64,000 bases of DNA from Actinomadura_C alba (GTDB taxonomy: Bacteria; Actinomycetota; Actinomycetes; Streptosporangiales; Streptosporangiaceae), in the NCBI RefSeq assembly GCF_039530285.1, contig NZ_BAAAOK010000009.1, forward strand, positions 62,001 to 126,000, in the 5' to 3' direction. This document shows positions 32,216-41,001 of the stretch, piece by piece; positions within the stretch are counted from its first letter, which is position 1, and each line of letters begins with the position of its first letter. The notes below the pieces were generated by a model. It was not told the origin of the DNA. It did no database searches and saw only the letters and a list, made by a program, of their open reading frames with translations. A program made the position numbers and the translations under genes.

Positions 32216-32509
32216 ATGAGCACCCCCCAGCACCACACGAACACCACCACCGCCTTCTTCTTCCAGGCGGCCATCTCATTCGCCGTCTCGACGGTGGCGC
32301 TCGGGCTGGGCATCGCCTACCTGAGCGCCGACCCGTGGATGCGCGGCTTCCTCGCCCTGGGCACTCTGTACGTGATCACTTCGACGTTCACGCTGGCGAA
32401 ATGTGTCCGGGACCGGCAGGAGGAGACCGAGGTCGTCAGCCGGGTCGACAAGGCCCGGCTCGACAAGCTGCTGGCCGAACACGATCCGTTCAAGGTCGAC
32501 AACCTCTGA
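32216..32509 (+). CDS. YiaA/YiaB two-helix membrane protein
   Basis: The 97-residue protein has two helices, FFFQAAISFAVSTVALGLGI and MRGFLALGTLYVITSTFTLA, then a short conserved KCVRDRQEE and a charged tail. The YiaAB domain has no known function. ATG 32216 lies in a region with no other start; the gene is divergent from the nucleotidyltransferase gene and upstream of the NarL-type kinase. Confidence 0.85.
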   Translation: MSTPQHHTNTTTAFFFQAAISFAVSTVALGLGIAYLSADPWMRGFLALGTLYVITSTFTLAKCVRDRQEETEVVSRVDKARLDKLLAEHDPFKVDNL

Positions 32510-32656
32510 CGGCCGGCACCGCGGGCCGGAATGCCACCACCGCCCGGCAGGGGGCCCGGGCGGTGGTAGACCTATCTCCACTGACGCGAATGCCGCCATC
32601 GCCCACAATGGGACGGACGGCGACCGCCACGGGGCCGGGAGAGGAGGCGATCCACC

Positions 32657-33988
32657 GTGACCGACGCGGATCTGCGAACGCCATCGCTCCGGCTCCCCGC
32701 CGGAAGCGGGCCCTGGCTGCGCTCGAGGCTCCGGCCGTCCTATCGCGGGCTGCTCATCGCCTTCTCGTCTCAGCTGCTCGCCATTCCACTGTTCGTCGTC
32801 GGCGTGCTGTCCATCGCCTACATGGGGCTCGGTATCGGAATCGCTGCGGTACCGCTCGTGATGAGCGGCGTCCGCGCCTACGCCGAGCTCCAACGGCGGT
32901 GCGCACGGGAGTGGTCGGGCGTCGACATTCCGTCCCCCTACCGGCCCCAGCCGGAATTCGCACGCGACCTGATCGGTCTCTGGCGGCGCTGCCGGTGGCT
33001 GCTCACCGACCCCGCGACGTGGCGCGACCTGCTCTGGCTGCTCCTCAATGCCCCGGTGGGCCTGGCCTTGGGGCTCCTGCCCGCCGGCCTGCTCGTGTAC
33101 GCCCTCGAGGGCGTGCTCGTGGCACCGTGGCTCGGGCATGTCACCTGGTACGGCTATGGGGCGATCTGGCCGATCGACGGCCTGCTCGACTCGGTCCTGG
33201 TGATCGTTCAGGGTGCCATCCTCCTGCCGCTCGGGCTGGCCGCCGGCCCGTGGATCATCAAGGGCCACGCGCTGTTCACCCGGTGGCTGCTGGGCCCCAC
33301 CCGGAAGGCGCAACTCGCCGTGCGGGTGCACCGCCTGACCGAGACCCGTTCCGACGCGGTCGACGCCTCGGCCGCCGAACTGCGCCGCATCGAACGCGAC
33401 CTGCACGACGGCGCCCAGGCCCGCCTCGCCGCTCTCGGCATGAGCCTCGGCATGGCCGAGGACCTCCTCAAGACCGACCCCGAGGCGGCCCAGCAACTGC
33501 TCTTCGAGGCCCGTAAGGCCAGCGGCCAGGCCCTCGCCGAACTCCGCGACCTGGTCCGTGGCATCCATCCGCCCGTACTGGTCGAACGCGGTCTCGACGG
33601 TGCCGTCCGCGCCCTCGCCCTCAGCCTGCCGGTCCCGGTCGACGTCACCATCGAGCTGCCCGGCCGCCCACAGGCACCGGTGGAGTCGGCCGCCTACTTC
33701 GCCATCGCGGAGGCACTGGCCAATGTGGTCAAGCACAGCGAGGCGGCGCGGGCATTGGTACAGCTGCACCACGCCAAGGGCAGGCTGGTCATGCTGGTCG
33801 GCGACGACGGCATCGGTGGTGCCGACCCGGGCGGCGGCAGCGGCCTGCGCGGAATCGAGCGGCGGCTCGGCGCGTTCGATGGCACGATCGCAGTGACCAG
33901 TCCGCCCGGCGGACCTACAGCCGTCACCATGGAGCTTCCTTGCGAGTTGTCATCGCCGAAGATCTGGCCCTCCTCAGAGACGGGCTGA
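32657..33988 (+). CDS. NarL-type sensor histidine kinase
   Basis: The 443-residue kinase has four or more membrane helices in its first 220 residues, with the sensing part buried in the membrane. A HisKA_3 phosphoacceptor follows (IERDLHDGAQARLAALG), then an HATPase domain with EALANVVKHSEA and DDGIGGADPGGGSGLRG. The GTG start at 32657 has GAGGCG upstream. It pairs with the LuxR-type regulator whose gene begins inside its last 49 bases. Confidence 0.92.
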   Translation: MTDADLRTPSLRLPAGSGPWLRSRLRPSYRGLLIAFSSQLLAIPLFVVGVLSIAYMGLGIGIAAVPLVMSGVRAYAELQRRCAREWSGVDIPSPYRPQPEFARDLIGLWRRCRWLLTDPATWRDLLWLLLNAPVGLALGLLPAGLLVYALEGVLVAPWLGHVTWYGYGAIWPIDGLLDSVLVIVQGAILLPLGLAAGPWIIKGHALFTRWLLGPTRKAQLAVRVHRLTETRSDAVDASAAELRRIERDLHDGAQARLAALGMSLGMAEDLLKTDPEAAQQLLFEARKASGQALAELRDLVRGIHPPVLVERGLDGAVRALALSLPVPVDVTIELPGRPQAPVESAAYFAIAEALANVVKHSEAARALVQLHHAKGRLVMLVGDDGIGGADPGGGSGLRGIERRLGAFDGTIAVTSPPGGPTAVTMELPCELSSPKIWPSSETG

Positions 33989-34584
33989 TCCGGCTACTGA
34001 CCGCCTATGAGTTCGAGGTCGTCGAGGCGGTCGACAACGGGCCGTCGCTGCTGCGGGCGCTGACCACCCACAAGCCCGATGTCGCCGTCGTGGACGTACG
34101 GCTTCCGCCGACATTCACCGACGAGGGGCTGCAGGCCGCGCTCGAGGCGCGCAAGCGGGTGCCGGGTCTGCCGGTGCTCGTCCTGTCACAGCACGTCGAA
34201 CAGCTCTACGCCCGCGAACTGCTCTCCGACTCCCGCGGTGGCGTCGGCTATCTCCTCAAGGACCGGGTGATGGACGTCGGCCAGTTCGTCGAGGCGGTGC
34301 GCAGGGTGGCCGGCGGCGGCACCGCCCTGGACCCCGACGTCGTGTCCCAGTTGCTGGCCAGGCACGCCAGAGAGGAACCCCTCCAAGCGCTCACCCCCCG
34401 CGAGCGCGAGGTGCTCGGGCTGATGGCCGAGGGCCGCTCGAACGCCGCGATCGCGGGCAAGCTCTTCATCACCGAGAAGGCCATCAGCAAGCACACCAAC
34501 AACATCTTCGGCAAGCTCGGCCTGCCACCGTCCGAGGACGACAACCGGCGGGTACTCGCCGTCATCGCCTATCTCAACGCCTGA
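33940..34584 (+). CDS. NarL/LuxR-type response regulator
   Basis: The 214-residue regulator starts at TTG 33940, with GGAG 6 nt upstream inside the kinase gene; the 49-nt overlap implies coupled translation. The receiver domain has AED and the phosphoacceptor in VAVVDVRLPP. The GerE helix-turn-helix is LTPREREVLGLMAEGRSN with ITEKAISKHTNNIFGKL. It partners with the preceding kinase. Confidence 0.94.
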   Translation: MRVVIAEDLALLRDGLIRLLTAYEFEVVEAVDNGPSLLRALTTHKPDVAVVDVRLPPTFTDEGLQAALEARKRVPGLPVLVLSQHVEQLYARELLSDSRGGVGYLLKDRVMDVGQFVEAVRRVAGGGTALDPDVVSQLLARHAREEPLQALTPREREVLGLMAEGRSNAAIAGKLFITEKAISKHTNNIFGKLGLPPSEDDNRRVLAVIAYLNA

Positions 34585-34587
34585 CCG

Positions 34588-35940
34588 TCACCGGCCCGCG
34601 TCGCCGGTCCCGGTGACCTCGTCACGTTCGTGCAGCTGGGCCAGGTCGGCCGCCGCCCGCCCGTGCAGCCACCCGTCACGGTCGCCGGCCGTGGTCACCG
34701 CCGAGCGGCCCAGCCTCGGGAACATCCTGCCGACGGCCTGATCGACCGCCTCCTCGCGCGCGGCGAGCGCCGGCAGCAGGTCCGTGCCCGGCGATTCCGC
34801 CGCCGCCTCGCGCTCGGCCGCCTCGGTGACCTCGCCCAGCCGCTCCCCGATCCGTTGGGCGTACGCGACCAGGAACGAACGGCGGAACGACCGGGTGCGG
34901 GGTCGTCCTCCGTCTCCTCGACGCGGCCCGGCGGCGACCATCGCGGCGGTCGCCTGCACCAGCAGTGAGGTGAACAGCAGCTCCACCGCGTCCAGGTCGG
35001 CGGGGAAGCCGAGCACCGTGCAGAAGCCGAGCCCGCGGTGCCACACCACCCGGCACCGGTTCGCCCGGGCGACGGCGTCGAGCAGCATCGTCTTCGGCGA
35101 CTCGTAGGGGTCGTCCACGCCGACCCTGCGGCCGGCCGGCTCGTCGCCGCGGGCCCCGGCCCTGGCCCCGGCGGCCAGAAGCGCGTCGTCGATGCGGTGC
35201 CGGGCCATCAACTGCTGAGCCCGAGCCGACAGCGCCTCGGCCTCCTCGGGGAACTCGGTGGACTCCGCCTTGGCGAGCAGTGCCCGCACCCGGGCGAGCG
35301 TACGCTCGTCGTCCACCGCCCGCGCGGGGACGCCCGCCTCCGCACCGCCGGTCCCGGCCTCACCCGGCGGCGGGCACAGCCGAGGCAGCTCCGGCAGCGT
35401 GGCGAGCACGGCCAGCACGTCGAGCGCGGTGGCGATCGCCGCAGGGCGGTCGAGACCCCCGCGAGCGGGCCGCTCAGCCGGTTCGGCGTCGCCTCGGCCG
35501 GGCCACGTCCGTGCGCCGAGGGCGGCGAGTTGCGCCCGCCACCGCTCGTCGACGGCCGCCGCGGAGTAGCGGCGCATCTCCGCGGCGATCATGTCGGTGG
35601 CCATTCGCGCATGCCGGGCGCCATGCCGGCGGCGGACGATCCGTACGACGTCGGCGGGCTGCCAGCCGAGCCGCCAGGCGGCGGTGACCGCCAAGGTCTC
35701 ACGGTGGGCCAGCGCATGATCGACCACCCTGGACCAGTCGGGTTCACCGGGCCGGTCCGACAGCTCCGCCGCACACCGTGCGAAGGCCGCGGGGTCGCCT
35801 CGCAGCCGGGCGCTGAGTGCTCCGGACAGCAGTCGGTCGGCCGCGGCCTGCGCCGTGCGCCCGGGCCCACCGGACGCCCGGCGATGCCGCCACCGCCCGC
35901 CCGTCCGCTCCGAGCCTCGCCGCCCGGCGCTGTCGTCCAC
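34588..35940 (-). CDS. DUF2786 domain protein
   Basis: The protein is about 450 residues, with the DUF2786 segment (RVRALLAKAESTEFPEEAEALSARAQQLMARHRID) near the middle. The N-terminal 200 residues are helical with many Arg and Ala. GTG 35940 is chosen for its GGGGGA upstream; an ATG at 36018 would add 26 residues of poor quality. DUF2786 has no assigned function; it also occurs in phage proteins. It converges on the NarL pair with only 3 nt between stop codons. Confidence 0.78.
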   Translation of the reverse strand: MDDSAGRRGSERTGGRWRHRRASGGPGRTAQAAADRLLSGALSARLRGDPAAFARCAAELSDRPGEPDWSRVVDHALAHRETLAVTAAWRLGWQPADVVRIVRRRHGARHARMATDMIAAEMRRYSAAAVDERWRAQLAALGARTWPGRGDAEPAERPARGGLDRPAAIATALDVLAVLATLPELPRLCPPPGEAGTGGAEAGVPARAVDDERTLARVRALLAKAESTEFPEEAEALSARAQQLMARHRIDDALLAAGARAGARGDEPAGRRVGVDDPYESPKTMLLDAVARANRCRVVWHRGLGFCTVLGFPADLDAVELLFTSLLVQATAAMVAAGPRRGDGGRPRTRSFRRSFLVAYAQRIGERLGEVTEAAEREAAAESPGTDLLPALAAREEAVDQAVGRMFPRLGRSAVTTAGDRDGWLHGRAAADLAQLHERDEVTGTGDAGR

Positions 35941-36125
35941 GGTCCCCCACCCGAATCCCGGCGTGCTGATGGGGCCGCATACTGCCACAGGCGCGTTCGT
36001 CCGAGAGTGCGCCATCACGGTGCACTCATGAGATGGCGACCTGCGAATAGCGGTTTCACATGGCTTCGTCGTGATAGCCGCTATTCACCACAATCGGCGC
36101 TCAATGCCGCATACGCTGATCCATT

Positions 36126-36659
36126 GTGAGCAGTCAGGACCAGATAGCGACGTACCCGGTGTGGCAACGCGAAGTCCCGGCCGCCCGACCGGCCCGCCGC
36201 CGCGAGCCGCCCTCCCCGAAGCGAGCTCTCTATGCGCGTCTGGAGGAGCTCCGCTTCCGCAGTGGGGTCACCATGCTGGTCACCACGGCGGGTGTGCTGG
36301 CGCTCGTCGTCGGCGGGGTCGGGATCGCGCTGCACGACGGGGCCGGCGGGAGCGCTCAGGGACCGCGCATGGTGGGGGCCTCGACCGGTTCGTCACCGAC
36401 CGCGTCTCCCCCGGCGCCATCGGCCTCGGCCGACCCGACCCGCGGCGAACGGGTCCCTCCGCTGGTGCCCGTGACGCCCGGGAAGGTCGCGCCTCCGCCG
36501 CGGTCGGTGGACGACCCGGCGACCCGGCCCGCGCCTCGGACGACCGAGCGGCCGGTACGGCGGGAGCGCCCCGAGTGGAGGCAGGGGCCGCACCAGCGCG
36601 ACCGTGACCGGTCCGACCGGCGACGGTGGCGCGACCGGCCATGGTGGCGTCATCGGTGA
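36126..36659 (+). CDS. Single-helix membrane protein with Arg/Pro-rich tail, hypothetical
   Basis: The 177-residue ORF has an N-terminal RRREPPSPKRALYARLEELR segment, one helix (VTMLVTTAGVLALVVGGVGI) and a Ser/Pro then Arg/Asp-rich extracytoplasmic tail (RDRDRSDRRRWRDRPWWRHR). No family was recognised. GTG 36126 has a TACGCT -10-like element 8 nt upstream, so it may be leaderless. It begins the accessory stretch after DUF2786. Confidence 0.55.
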   Translation: MSSQDQIATYPVWQREVPAARPARRREPPSPKRALYARLEELRFRSGVTMLVTTAGVLALVVGGVGIALHDGAGGSAQGPRMVGASTGSSPTASPPAPSASADPTRGERVPPLVPVTPGKVAPPPRSVDDPATRPAPRTTERPVRRERPEWRQGPHQRDRDRSDRRRWRDRPWWRHR

Positions 36660-36764
36660 CACGACGGTCCGTCCGTCCGTCACGTCCGGCGGCGGGCCGG
36701 TCCGAACACCGGATCGGCCCGCGCCGACCGAGGAAAGAACGCCCTTCAACCCCGGGTACTGCAG

Positions 36765-37688
36765 CTACTCGCTGCCGCCGTGGAAACAGGTATGGCCGCC
36801 GATCCGGAGTGGGCGCCCCGGCGGAAGTGGCGACTCCAGCGGCTCGTGTACCGGGATGCCTGACCAGTCGATGCGCGATGGCTCGTCATCCGGCTCTTGT
36901 TGTATTCGAGCGTTCAGGTCGTACTCGGCGATGTGCCGCCCGGGTCGATGGATCTGCAGGACCAGTTCCGCGTCCTCATCGTCCAAATCGTCCTGTGTCA
37001 AATACGCGCTTAGCCTCTTATCGACGTGAGCACGCGCATCAGCGACAGACCTGAACAGCAGAGACTCGCTGTCCCAATCGTTATTGGAAATCCAGAAACA
37101 GCCGCGCAGCAGGGCGAACCCATGACGTCCGCAGCTCATCTCGTTCGGCGACGGCCGGCCGCTGGGCGCCGCGTCAAGGTACTCCAGACTGGACTGGGCA
37201 CAACCGTCCCAAGGATCCCTGCGCATCGCCTCCTCGTATGCCGCGACGGCACCGTCGCGGTCACCCGACCAGGTGAGCGCATGTCCCAGGTACAACGGCA
37301 CGAGGGGATCTTCGGGGTCGGCGTTCAGAGCCGCTCGCGCCGCCTGGACGGCCTGCTCCGCGAGCGGACGGCTCACACATTCCTCGTCATGCTCTTCCAT
37401 CCCGTTAAGCAATGTGCCGTCGTCGTCATCGAAATCGCAATTCACGTTGAACAAAACGGCATGCCGCAGGGAAAACGTCGCGGCCATCGAGCGCAGGATG
37501 GCAATTGTGGCGGCGGCCTCCGCGTCGCCAGGAACCGCCTCTTCCTCGGCCTCATCGCAGAATTGCCGTGCAGTGGCCAGCAGCTCGGCATTCTCCCGCT
37601 CGCCGTCAAAATGCCTGAGCAAGAACTCACACTTGGCGAGTAGGTGACTCGCGCGTACCAACCCGGCGTCCAGATCTCGTTCAGCCAT
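36765..37688 (-). CDS. Tetratricopeptide-like hypothetical protein
   Basis: The 307-residue acidic protein has TPR-like helices (LVPLYLGHALTWSGDRDGAVAAYEEAMRRDP) and a C-terminal part rich in Asp and Trp. ATG 37688 is preceded at 8 nt by TAGGCT, a likely -10, implying leaderless translation. G+C in this gene is lower than in its neighbours, which fits acquisition. No partner is clear; its promoter borders an IS630 remnant. Confidence 0.65.
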   Translation of the reverse strand: MAERDLDAGLVRASHLLAKCEFLLRHFDGERENAELLATARQFCDEAEEEAVPGDAEAAATIAILRSMAATFSLRHAVLFNVNCDFDDDDGTLLNGMEEHDEECVSRPLAEQAVQAARAALNADPEDPLVPLYLGHALTWSGDRDGAVAAYEEAMRRDPWDGCAQSSLEYLDAAPSGRPSPNEMSCGRHGFALLRGCFWISNNDWDSESLLFRSVADARAHVDKRLSAYLTQDDLDDEDAELVLQIHRPGRHIAEYDLNARIQQEPDDEPSRIDWSGIPVHEPLESPLPPGRPLRIGGHTCFHGGSE

Positions 37689-37718
37689 GAGGCGGCAGCC
37701 TACAGCCAGCGGTAAGAG

Positions 37719-37968
37719 CGCATTGGCCTCCAAGGGCCCGGGACGGGTCAGTGCCGGCTGACCGAGGCGCAACCGGAGGCGCTGAAAGACGAACTGGAAT
37801 GGGGCCCGGCCACGCACGGCTGGACGACCAGCGCTGGACCCTGGCCCGGATCGCCGCGGTGATCAAAGAGCGGTTCGGGGTGGAGTACACGCTGCGCGGC
37901 ACGTCCCTATCTGCAGCACCGGATCGACCGGTCGCCGCAGGTCCCCGCCATCGCGCGCCGTCGATCAA
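37719..37968 (+). pseudogene. IS630-family transposase remnant, frameshifted
   Basis: Pieces of the N-terminal winged helix-turn-helix can be read in different frames: ALASKGPG, then RLTEAQPEALKDELEWGPAT, then DQRWTLARIAAVIKERFGVE, then YLQHRIDRSPQVPAIAR. At least three frameshifts separate them and the catalytic DDE part is absent. The order and spacing match IS630 transposases. It marks an old insertion at the border of the accessory region. The sequence between it and the DUF222 gene (38.0-38.2 kb) shows no recognisable gene. Confidence 0.8.
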
Positions 37969-38221
37969 ACGCCACCTCAAACGCACGCAGTACAGGCCCG
38001 GCCTCCTCGCTGCCACCGGCCTGCACCTGAACCGCCGCAACGTCAGGCTTTCAACCTCTGTAGCGGCCGGAGAACGGCCCCGGAGTCGTCTCGGCCAGCG
38101 GCATCGCAGAGCTCCAACGCCGTTTTCTTGAGAGAATTCCCATATAGCCGATTCCGATGTTTGGCGATCAAGAATGCAGCCCAATAAGAATGGCGTTCTG
38201 TTCGCTTATCACGGTTACATC

Positions 38222-38237
38222 TCGACCACATGTTCGC
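38222..38237 (+). promoter_or_regulatory. SOS-box-like LexA site at the DUF222-HNH start
   Basis: TCGACC-ACAT-GTTCGC matches the actinobacterial LexA consensus TCGAAC-N4-GTTCGA at 10 of 12 specified bases. It overlaps the ATG at 38230, so LexA bound here would block initiation. Confidence 0.55.
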
Positions 38238-39948
38238 TACCATGTTCGAAGACTTGCTTTTGCCTATCGGGGATTGCGCGGGAGGGAGGTGTCTTCGGGT
38301 GGTCGGTGTCGAGGTCGATGAGTTGCCGGGCATTTCGGGGACGCTTCCCGGCCCGCGATTGGCCGGTGAGCTCGCCGAGCTACCGCTGGGCGGGTTGGAT
38401 GAGCACGGTGTGGTGGAGGCGATGCGGGCGGCTCGTCGGTTGACCTCGTGGGCGGAGTCGTTGGAGCTCGCGGCGATCGCGGAGCTGGACCGGCGTCGTC
38501 AGGCCCAGGCGGATCGGTGCGGGGCATGGACGACGGTGGAGATGAGCCGGGCGCTGTGCGATGAGATCTCCGCTGCGCTGACGTTGTCGGGCACCGCCGC
38601 GGCGATTCAGCTGGGACTGGCGAGCATGCTGGAAGGTCCGCTGCTGGAAACCGGCCGGGCCCTTGCGGAAGGCCGCATCGACAGCAGGAAAGCGCGGGTG
38701 ATCTGTGACGGTGTCCTCGGGATTGATCACGACATCGCCCGTAAGGTTGAGGCTCTGGTGTTGCCCGACGCGCTGCGGCTGACCGCCCGGCAGCTGGCGG
38801 TACGGGTCCGTAAAGCGGTCAAAGACGCCGACCCGGAGGCTTATGAGCGGCGTCGTAAGGCGACTGAGAAGGGCCGCCGGGTGGAGTTGTACGACAACCC
38901 CGACGGCACCGCCGATCTGACCGCCCGTGATCTGCCCGCCGAGGACGCCGACGCCGCCTACAACTACGTCAACGCACTCGCGAACGCGCTCAAGGCCGAC
39001 GGAGACGAACGGCCCATCGACGCCATCCGCGCCGACGTCCTCCTGGAACTGCTGCGGGGCAGACACCCCGCAGACCTCTTCCCCACAGCCGCCGACCCCC
39101 AGCAGGGTCCACCCCCGCCTGCGGAAGCTACCCCCGCACCCGGGGACTCCGCACCCGAACCCAAGCCGGAACCCGAGGAGACCGCACCCGCAGACCCCGA
39201 GCCCGAGGACTCCGCACCCGGGGACTCCGCACCTGCGGACTCCGAACCCGGGGACACTGCACCCGGGGACTCCGGCACCTCGGCAGCCGCCCCGCAGGGA
39301 GCCGAGACCGAAGCGGCCGGGGAGCCGGCAGCCACGGCGGCTGAGACCGTCGCGTCTCAGCGGGCCATCGGCCGTCCCGGCCGCCCCGGCCGCACACGAC
39401 GGACCGGTTCCGGGCGGCCCAGCGAAACCGACAACGACACCGGACGCGAAGAAGCCACCGGGCGCGAGGAGGCCGCCGCGATCGCCCGGGCGGCCCGCGA
39501 CCAGCTGACCGACCTGCTCGGCCAGATCCGCCACCAGAACGGGCCCGGGGAGAGGCGGTTGCTGATCACCGAAGCCGCCCACCGCATCAAGGACGCGCTC
39601 TCCCCGCTCAAGATCCGCTGGTGCGCCCTGGCCGTCGACACAGGCGGCGACCCCGTCCACGGGCACGACGGCTACCGGCCACCTGCCGGAATGCGCCGCC
39701 TCATCCAAACCAGAGACGGCACCTGCACCTTCCCCACCTGCAACCGCCGCGCCACACAATGTGATCTGGATCATACGATTCCGTATCACAAAGGCGGGCC
39801 GACCTGCCCCTGCAACCTCGCCGCACTGTGTCGCGCCCACCATTTGTTGAAACAACATCCCGACTGGACCTTGATCCAGCTGTGGCCCGGTGTTCTGCTG
39901 TGGATCTCACCCACCGGCCACTGGTACCTCACCGACCCCAGCCCCTGA
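38230..39948 (+). CDS. DUF222 protein with C-terminal HNH nuclease (13E12-like)
   Basis: The 572-residue protein has an N-terminal DUF222 domain (residues 40-260), a disordered Pro/Glu linker with tandem (P)GDSAP(E/A) repeats, and an HNH domain. The HNH domain reads CTFPTCNRRATQCDLDHTIP then CPCNLAALCRAHHLLKQH, with all zinc cysteines and the catalytic DH/HH. Such 13E12-type proteins occur in many copies in actinobacteria and some are SOS-regulated and nuclease-active. The ATG at 38230 is the first; 38242 is possible. A terminator and a long inverted repeat follow. Confidence 0.9.
   Translation: MFATMFEDLLLPIGDCAGGRCLRVVGVEVDELPGISGTLPGPRLAGELAELPLGGLDEHGVVEAMRAARRLTSWAESLELAAIAELDRRRQAQADRCGAWTTVEMSRALCDEISAALTLSGTAAAIQLGLASMLEGPLLETGRALAEGRIDSRKARVICDGVLGIDHDIARKVEALVLPDALRLTARQLAVRVRKAVKDADPEAYERRRKATEKGRRVELYDNPDGTADLTARDLPAEDADAAYNYVNALANALKADGDERPIDAIRADVLLELLRGRHPADLFPTAADPQQGPPPPAEATPAPGDSAPEPKPEPEETAPADPEPEDSAPGDSAPADSEPGDTAPGDSGTSAAAPQGAETEAAGEPAATAAETVASQRAIGRPGRPGRTRRTGSGRPSETDNDTGREEATGREEAAAIARAARDQLTDLLGQIRHQNGPGERRLLITEAAHRIKDALSPLKIRWCALAVDTGGDPVHGHDGYRPPAGMRRLIQTRDGTCTFPTCNRRATQCDLDHTIPYHKGGPTCPCNLAALCRAHHLLKQHPDWTLIQLWPGVLLWISPTGHWYLTDPSP
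39130..39280. repeat. Degenerate 12/15-bp repeats in the DUF222-HNH linker
   Basis: Units around CCCGGGGACTCCGCA and ACCCGAGGACTCC repeat six or more times and code for PGDSAP, PEDSAP and PADSEP. All keep the frame. Confidence 0.7.
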
Positions 39949-39998
39949 CCGGCCACCGGGAACCAACCGCGAAATGCGGCAGGCTCACCAATGCGCAC

Positions 39999-40023
39999 CC
40001 GGCCACCGCTCCCCGGTGGCCGG
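39999..40023 (+). terminator. Hairpin after the DUF222-HNH gene
   Basis: CCGGCCACCG and CGGTGGCCGG form a perfect 10-bp stem with a 5-nt loop, 50 nt after the stop codon. Confidence 0.7.
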
Positions 40024-40047
40024 CTCGGGAGATGGCACCTTTGGGAG

Positions 40048-40112
40048 GGCACGGCGGTGCGGTGTTGGGGGTAGTGGGTCGCGATTGCGAACCGCCACCG
40101 CACCGCCGTGCC
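40048..40112. repeat. 65-bp inverted repeat with perfect 17-bp arms
   Basis: GGCACGGCGGTGCGGTG (40048-40064) and CACCGCACCGCCGTGCC (40096-40112) are exact reverse complements. The 31-nt loop contains a second small stem TCGC-GATT-GCGA. It lies between the DUF222-HNH terminator and the end of the 92-residue ORF. Confidence 0.8.
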
Positions 40113-40123
40113 GGTCTGTGGGC

Positions 40124-40402
40124 TCACAGCCGAGACGCTGCACGGCCCTGGGCGATGACGAGTGCCGTGACCTCCGGGCGATCAGCCGACTGGAGGATGT
40201 ACCGGCCATCCGCGAACCAGTGGAAGGTGCCTCGACGGCACCAGACGGTCAGCTCCACGGTCACCGAGAGGACCGAGATGCCACCGTCATGAGCCACGTA
40301 CAGATGCCGGAACCCGTGGCCGCGCAGCGCCGTGGCCAGCCGATGGATCGCCTCACGAGGGCACGGCGGTACGGCGTCCAGCGGAAGGTGCCACGCGATC
40401 AT
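40124..40402 (-). CDS. Small conserved partner of the ATP-binding regulator, hypothetical
   Basis: The 92-residue protein starts MIAWHLPLDAVPPCPREAIH and ends with GRAASRL. It has an alpha/beta pattern and a tryptophan-rich strand (LTVWCRRGTFHWFADG). ATG 40402 overlaps the stop of the ATP-binding gene by 4 bp, so the two are one unit. I recall similar small proteins next to XRE/DUF397 sets but no function is assigned. Confidence 0.7.
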   Translation of the reverse strand: MIAWHLPLDAVPPCPREAIHRLATALRGHGFRHLYVAHDGGISVLSVTVELTVWCRRGTFHWFADGRYILQSADRPEVTALVIAQGRAASRL

Positions 40403-40851
40403 GACGGCCGCCGGTGGAAGACCGCGGTGACCGTACGGCTCCGCTCAGTGCCGCACCAGCCCCACCACGTCGCAAGCGCGTCGGCGGTGAGCAGCCCGAA
40501 GCCGTGCTCAGCGAACCCGCCGTACCCGATTCGAGGCTCAGCCGGACCGCCCTGATCTGTCACGGCCAGCGCGACGCCGCACCTCCAGCGGCGCAGTTCC
40601 AGGACATACGCGCCGCCTACCGCACCACTACGCGTGTGCGTGAGGGCGTTGGCCACCAGTTCGCCGGCGACCTGCACCACGTCATCGACGTCTGCGAAGT
40701 CCGCGAGCAGGAACCGCACGAACGCACGGGCGTCGTGCGCCTGCTCCCGCACCCCGCGGAACGCCCTCCGCCACACCATCGGTGGCCGACGGCCGCGGAC
40801 CGGACCGTCGAATATCGCCCCGGTCACGTCGATGACCTGGTTCGATGCCAT
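40399..40851 (-). CDS. ATP-binding regulatory protein (RsbW/SpoIIAB-like HATPase)
   Basis: The 150-residue protein has a single HATPase_c_2 domain with N box VQVAGELVANALTHTRSGAV, G1 box AVTDQGG and G2 box FGLLTADAL. In Streptomyces such proteins accompany XRE and DUF397 genes and are thought to be anti-sigma-like or regulator-modifying. ATG 40851 follows GAGGGG. It is divergent from the XRE gene across 150 bp. Confidence 0.85.
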   Translation of the reverse strand: MASNQVIDVTGAIFDGPVRGRRPPMVWRRAFRGVREQAHDARAFVRFLLADFADVDDVVQVAGELVANALTHTRSGAVGGAYVLELRRWRCGVALAVTDQGGPAEPRIGYGGFAEHGFGLLTADALATWWGWCGTERSRTVTAVFHRRPS

Positions 40852-40955
40852 GCCGAGCCCCTCTCTCGCCATGCGAACCGGCATGACGTAACGAGAGCGA
40901 CCCACTACCCGCTGTACACATTGCACTACACGCAGGCACAATGGCAATCCACTCT

Positions 40956-40970
40956 TTGGTGATTTACCAA
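40956..40970. promoter_or_regulatory. Palindrome upstream of the XRE regulator
   Basis: TTGGT-GATTT-ACCAA is a perfect 5-5-5 inverted repeat flanked by a further CTTTGG at 40975-40980. It lies 31 bp upstream of the XRE start in a low-GC patch of the divergent region, and is a plausible autoregulatory site. Confidence 0.4.
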
Positions 40971-41001
40971 GATTCTTTGGCCGCCCAGCAGGAGAAGCCC
41001 C

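Noticed and set aside
32335..33516. Long plus-strand frame over the YiaA-like and kinase genes
   Set aside because: It is a shadow of two well-supported genes in another frame.
38043..38333. Minus-strand 96-residue frame over the DUF222 promoter
   Set aside because: It covers the SOS-like box and the DUF222 start, and no motif is seen.
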